The notes under the pieces are model-generated. The model did not search any database, had not been told where the DNA came from, and worked only from the letters and a program-made list of their open reading frames with translations. 10,964 nucleotides of DNA, from positions 1-10,964 of the forward strand of contig WELB01000017.1 of the NCBI GenBank assembly GCA_009602725.1. The letters run 5' to 3'. The translations under genes and the position numbers were made by a program. This DNA comes from Spirogloea muscicola (Eukaryota > Streptophyta > Zygnematophyceae > Spirogloeales > Spirogloeaceae). The number at the start of each line of letters is the position of its first letter. Position 1 is the stretch's first letter. This document shows positions 8,069-10,964 of this stretch, piece after piece.

Positions 8069-10964
8069 GATCCGAATCTCATTGCGTGCGATGGACTTGT
8101 AGAGCTCGGCAAGCGTCTCGCGTGGCAGGTTCTTGCCAGCATCAATCTCTCGGTTGTTGTGTATAAATTGCTCCTCCGTCATCTTGCGCTTCACCTGCAG
8201 ATTGTGGAGGTCTGTATTGAGCATGATAATGGAGTAGGACAGGATGTGGGCAACATTCTCGCTTGGAAGCAGCTCCGGGCACTGGTCGTAATAGTGCGCC
8301 GCAAATGCCTCCAGCACACGCTCAATCTTCTGCGCCTCGCCTGGCAGGCGGAACGACTCCAGGTACGTGCGCAGCGCGGCGTCAAGCAGCATGCCGGTGA
8401 AGTCGAAGAGCGCCGTGAAGGCACGCAGGACAGCAATATGGAATGGTTCGGGGTCGCCGAAGTACTCGCCCAGCAAGCTCTTGCTGAGGCCCGGTGTGTA
8501 CCGGAAGAAGCAGGCAACGGACGACGCATCGGCGGGCGTCGGCAGCAGTGCCGCTCCTTGCAGGAACTCGAGGCCCTTCTTGGGGTCGCGGTTGAAGTGG
8601 TCCGCCCCGATGGCGAGCCGCCGCTTCACGTGCTTGCGCGTGCGCACAAAGCCCACCCAACGCGCTGGGTCGCCATAGTCGCACCTTGCCGTCCAGAAGG
8701 GCAGGTGGGCCGTCTGCTCACCGTTGTCGCCTGCTCCAGCCAACGCTGCCGAGGGCATCGGCGTGATTGCAAGTGCATCGACACGGCCCCCAATCGCATG
8801 TACCAGCGCCAGCAGGCCATCCAGCGCAAGGACGTGCATTGTCGTGAGCGGGGAGTTGACAGGGAAGGCCGACTTCGAGAGCAGCGATGTGAGGTCCTCG
8901 AACGCATTGCTGCATGTGATGTCGCAGTCCAAATTGGCGAACATCTCGGCCATGAATGGCGGCTGGCGCACAAAGTCCACTAGCGCCTCCATGGCCACCT
9001 CCTGCTGCTGGTAACTTGCGCCGTACTTGCCCTGCGCCAGGCGCACGATGTTGACAACGAAGAAGGCCTCCAGCTGCAACTTCAGGTGGCGGCGCAGGAA
9101 CTGGTACAGTGACAGTACGGCGGAGCAGACGAGCGACAGCAATGGGGGGCTTGTCGACAGGCCCAGCTGCATGAGTGAACGGAAGAGCTCATCCTGCACA
9201 AGCGCCAGGAGCTTTGGGTGGTCCGCCACCGCTGGCCCGCACAGCTCCAGTGCTGTGGTTATGAGGCCCAGCGCGAACAGCGGCATGTCTTCCTCGCCAC
9301 CGCCGCCCCCGGGCCGCCCAGGGCCCAGCCCTGCAGCGACGTCGTCCAAGCTGAGCAGCGAGCAAAGGAAGTGGAAGATCTCCACCATGCACGGCACGCC
9401 GTGTGGCCGTCCCACAACCGTGCTGCCTGCTGGGCCAGCGTCCTGCCCCAACGCCGCCTCGTTCGACCGCCGGCTGCTCGGACTTCCCGCCAGGCGCCGG
9501 GGACTGCTTGCTGCCGCCACCTCGCTGGGGCTTGCCCCAACGTCCAGTGGCGCCGGCCACACAGGCCGCGACCCCGGCGGCAGCGGTGGCCGGCCCCTGC
9601 TGCCAGGGCTGCTGCCCTCAGCATCACTCACCAAGTCAAGGCTGCCGGGAAGCCGGCCCTCTGCCGAGCTCGCATCTGTTGCCGTGCTCACTGCAGGATC
9701 GCTGCCTCCAGCAGTATCAGTTGCACCGGTAACTTCTGCTTGCGATGCTTCCTCAAGCGATGACGACGACGGCAAAGTGCTGTCCTCCTGCAGACAGACA
9801 AGGGGCCGACGCCCCCAATGTTTATCAATCACTGTCGACTTCCACCTCAATGCAGCTGCTGTGCAGGCTTGTTATGATGACTATAAGCTGCCAATGTCAC
9901 AGCTCAGATGCCAACACCATGCGTACCTCCAGCTGACCATTGACTGAAGGCATGGCCGGTCCGTTGGGCCTGAGCCCGCCCTCGTTGTCGCCAACTTGGG
10001 CGGACACCGGCGACGATTGCCGCATCTCAGAGTCAACCTCAGGCACAGAGAGTGTCCCTTCGGTGGCAAAGGCTGCAGCTGCGGCCTCATTGTCGTCCTC
10101 CAGAGCCGATGGCGAGAGATCCGGAAGGCGCGCAAAGAGCGTGCGCACCATCTCCTGCATTGTGTGGCAGGCCATCTGCTGCAGCAGCTCGCCCTTGGCT
10201 GCCGCCTGGTGCACGACGCGGAAGCACGTGTTGACGACGTTGCATACGTCTCGGTCCGTGAGCAGCGCCCCAGCTTCGCACTGCAGGCACGCCAGCAGCA
10301 CCTGCATTGGGCGCCAGTGGTCGTGGTCAGCCCCGCCGCTGGCTGCGGCGGCTGACGAAGCGAGGGTGGCTGGCTATCAAAGCCTGGTGGCACCTGCAGA
10401 CCATGATTAACCACCGCCAAGCGATCCAAAGTTGCCGATGTGGACATTGTATGCGCATGAAGCGGTGGCTGGCTCGGCAACCCGCGGGCCTGACGGCCAC
10501 GACACGGCAATGGCGCCCGCGGTGGCCCCCGGGGGCTTGTGGCGAGGGTGAGGGCTCTGCCGCTGCGTGGCGCTGACCTGCAGGATCTTCATGAGCACGA
10601 CCTCCTCGGACGCGGGGTCGGTGACCTCGAAGCGGCAGCCCGTGACGGCGTCGATGACGGCGTGAACCGCCTCCTGCGCGTGCGGCGTGCTGGCGCCGAG
10701 CGCGCCCCGGAGGCGCAGGATGCGGTGCACCGCGGCCAGCGCGGCGGCCGTGATCGGCGCGGACGTCTCCACGGACCGCACCGCCTCCAGGAACGGCGCG
10801 AGGTACTCGGCGGGCCGCACGGCGGGCCATCCGCCGGCGGTGGTGCGGCCGAGCTCGAACATGCGCCGCCGCAGCGTCTTGAGGTCGCGCAGCAGCAGGT
10901 CCTCGGGTGCGTCGTCGTCCACATAGCGCGGCCCGCCGCCGCCGCCGCCGCCGCCGCCGCCCGG
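5236..10964 (-). CDS. GNOM: GNOM/GBF1-type ARF guanine-nucleotide exchange factor, N-terminus cut by window edge
   Basis: This large cytosolic/Golgi-membrane ARF-GEF exchanges GDP for GTP on ARF GTPases to drive coat recruitment at the early secretory pathway and, in plants, endosomal recycling. Exons on the - strand: 10964..10578, 10301..9927, 9787..6323, 6068..5917 and 5680..5236 (TGA at 5238-5236). All junctions are in phase, with donors GTCAGC, GTACGC, GTGTGG, GTAAGA and CAG acceptors. The model has about 1607 residues; Arabidopsis GNOM has about 1450, the surplus being low-complexity inserts. Recognised blocks in order: DCB (SCRFEVTDPASEEVVLMKIL), HUS (NLDCDITC), Sec7 (FRLPGE at ~733-738), SGLMSRFSQLL-like and PTEQQLAAHQRSL blocks, and HDS regions to the end (YMKAKVRG, PELLKNLLLVM, SLWELT). 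GBF1/GNOM is favoured over BIG by these blocks. The promoter and start are outside the window. Confidence 0.95.
8069..8638 (-). other. Sec7 catalytic domain
   Basis: Residues ~638-827 of the model run from RKHVKRRLAIGADHFNRDPK to ARNEIRI. The catalytic glutamate ('glutamic finger') is the Glu of FRLPGE, codon 8336-8338, residue ~738. The helix lining the brefeldin A pocket reads SYSIIMLNTDLHN and then VKRKM: Tyr ~772, Ser ~773, Asp ~780 and Met ~790 fill the four positions that are Phe190, Ala191, Ser198 and Pro208 in ARNO. The Tyr-Ser-Asp-Met set marks brefeldin-sensitive exchange factors. The domain is intact, with no stop or gap. Confidence 0.95.
8800..9400 (-). other. HUS (homology upstream of Sec7) region
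   Basis: It begins at VPCMVEIFHFLCSLL and includes QLEAFFVVNIVRLAQGKYG and YQQQEVAMEALVDFVRQ, then the HUS-box form NLDCDITCSNAFEDL (NLDCDITC at 8912-8935). The HUS box is known to support DCB-HUS interaction and membrane recruitment in large ARF-GEFs. A short glycine-rich insert (GRPGGGGGEEDMP) interrupts the first part. Confidence 0.9.
9400..9787 (-). other. Low-complexity DCB-HUS linker in the ARF-GEF
   Basis: After the acceptor at 9788-9793 the exon opens with EDSTLPSSSSLEEAS and continues for about 125 residues rich in Ser, Ala, Gly and Pro before GVPCMVEIFHFLCSLL restores conserved sequence. The stretch has no recognisable motif and is longer than the linker of land-plant GNOM as I recall it. 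It is probably disordered. The frame is open throughout and in phase at both ends. Confidence 0.75.
9927..10964 (-). other. DCB (dimerisation/cyclophilin-binding) region of the ARF-GEF
   Basis: Two exons join CRFEVTDPASEEVVLMKILQ to VLLACLQCEAGALLTDRDV across an intron at 10302..10577. Next come NVVNTCFRVVHQAAAKGELL and MVRTLFARLPDL, all typical of the GNOM DCB domain, which mediates self-interaction and membrane association. The start, before RYVDDDAPEDLLLRDLKTL, is a polyglycine run at the window edge, so the first part of DCB is missing. Confidence 0.9.
10932..10963 (-). repeat. (GGC)n trinucleotide repeat encoding polyglycine
   Basis: On the - strand nine GGC codons and one GGG encode ten glycines (10932-10961), directly before PRYVDDDAPED. 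Land-plant GNOM has only WGGRY at the corresponding place, so this is a lineage-specific expansion in a surface loop. It also ends the window, probably because such repeats break assemblies. The true repeat length cannot be known. Confidence 0.85.

Noticed and set aside
7808-8983. Long + strand open frame (391 aa) opposite the Sec7 exon, and a similar one at 9027-9947
   Set aside because: They lie antisense to a strongly conserved coding exon whose GC-rich third positions suppress stops in the opposite frames; the peptides show no motif.
1-10964. Near-identical inverted ends (CCCGGCGGCGGCG at the left, its near-complement at the right), suggesting terminal inverted repeats of an element
   Set aside because: The match is about 12 of 13 bases of simple CGG repeat, each end is explained by coding exons, and no transposase is present.

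Overview
The window looks like nuclear DNA of a green alga (a chlorophyte; the exact lineage cannot be fixed from 11 kb). The evidence is two intron-rich eukaryotic genes with GT-AG introns of about 140-500 nt, a plant-type GNOM/GBF1 ARF-GEF, a plastid-type dual-specificity phosphatase ending in a CP12-like tail, and TGTAA polyadenylation-like motifs. There is no sign of bacterial operons, CRISPR, tRNA/rRNA or a transposon.

Layout: two convergent genes, both cut by a window edge. The + strand gene (about 1..3853) has at least eleven exons. It encodes a predicted chloroplast protein with an Ala/Arg-rich presequence, a SEX4/LSF-like phosphoglucan-phosphatase-type domain (HCTAGINR active site), a small DUF2934-like W-containing segment, a Ser/Gly/Ala-rich linker, and a C-terminus almost identical in form to the CP12 tail (DPLEAYC ... 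ECRVYED, stop). No CP12 core and no starch-binding module is visible. Then follow about 1.4 kb without a supported gene (two TGTAA motifs just after the phosphatase stop). The - strand gene (10964..5236, five exons) encodes a large GNOM/GBF1-type ARF guanine-nucleotide exchange factor with DCB, HUS, Sec7 and HDS regions; only its N-terminus is missing, the window ending inside a (GGC)n polyglycine stretch.

The most interesting observation is the fusion of a carbohydrate-phosphatase-type enzyme with a CP12-type redox tail. CP12-like tails are established on GapB and on algal ADK3, where they link the enzyme to thioredoxin control and to GAPDH. I know of no description of one on a dual-specificity/glucan phosphatase. 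It would connect starch-type phosphate metabolism to Calvin-cycle redox control. The tail frame itself is clear; the splice joint feeding it is not, and one good-looking acceptor would give a tail-less isoform. The two genes show no functional link; they are simply neighbours.
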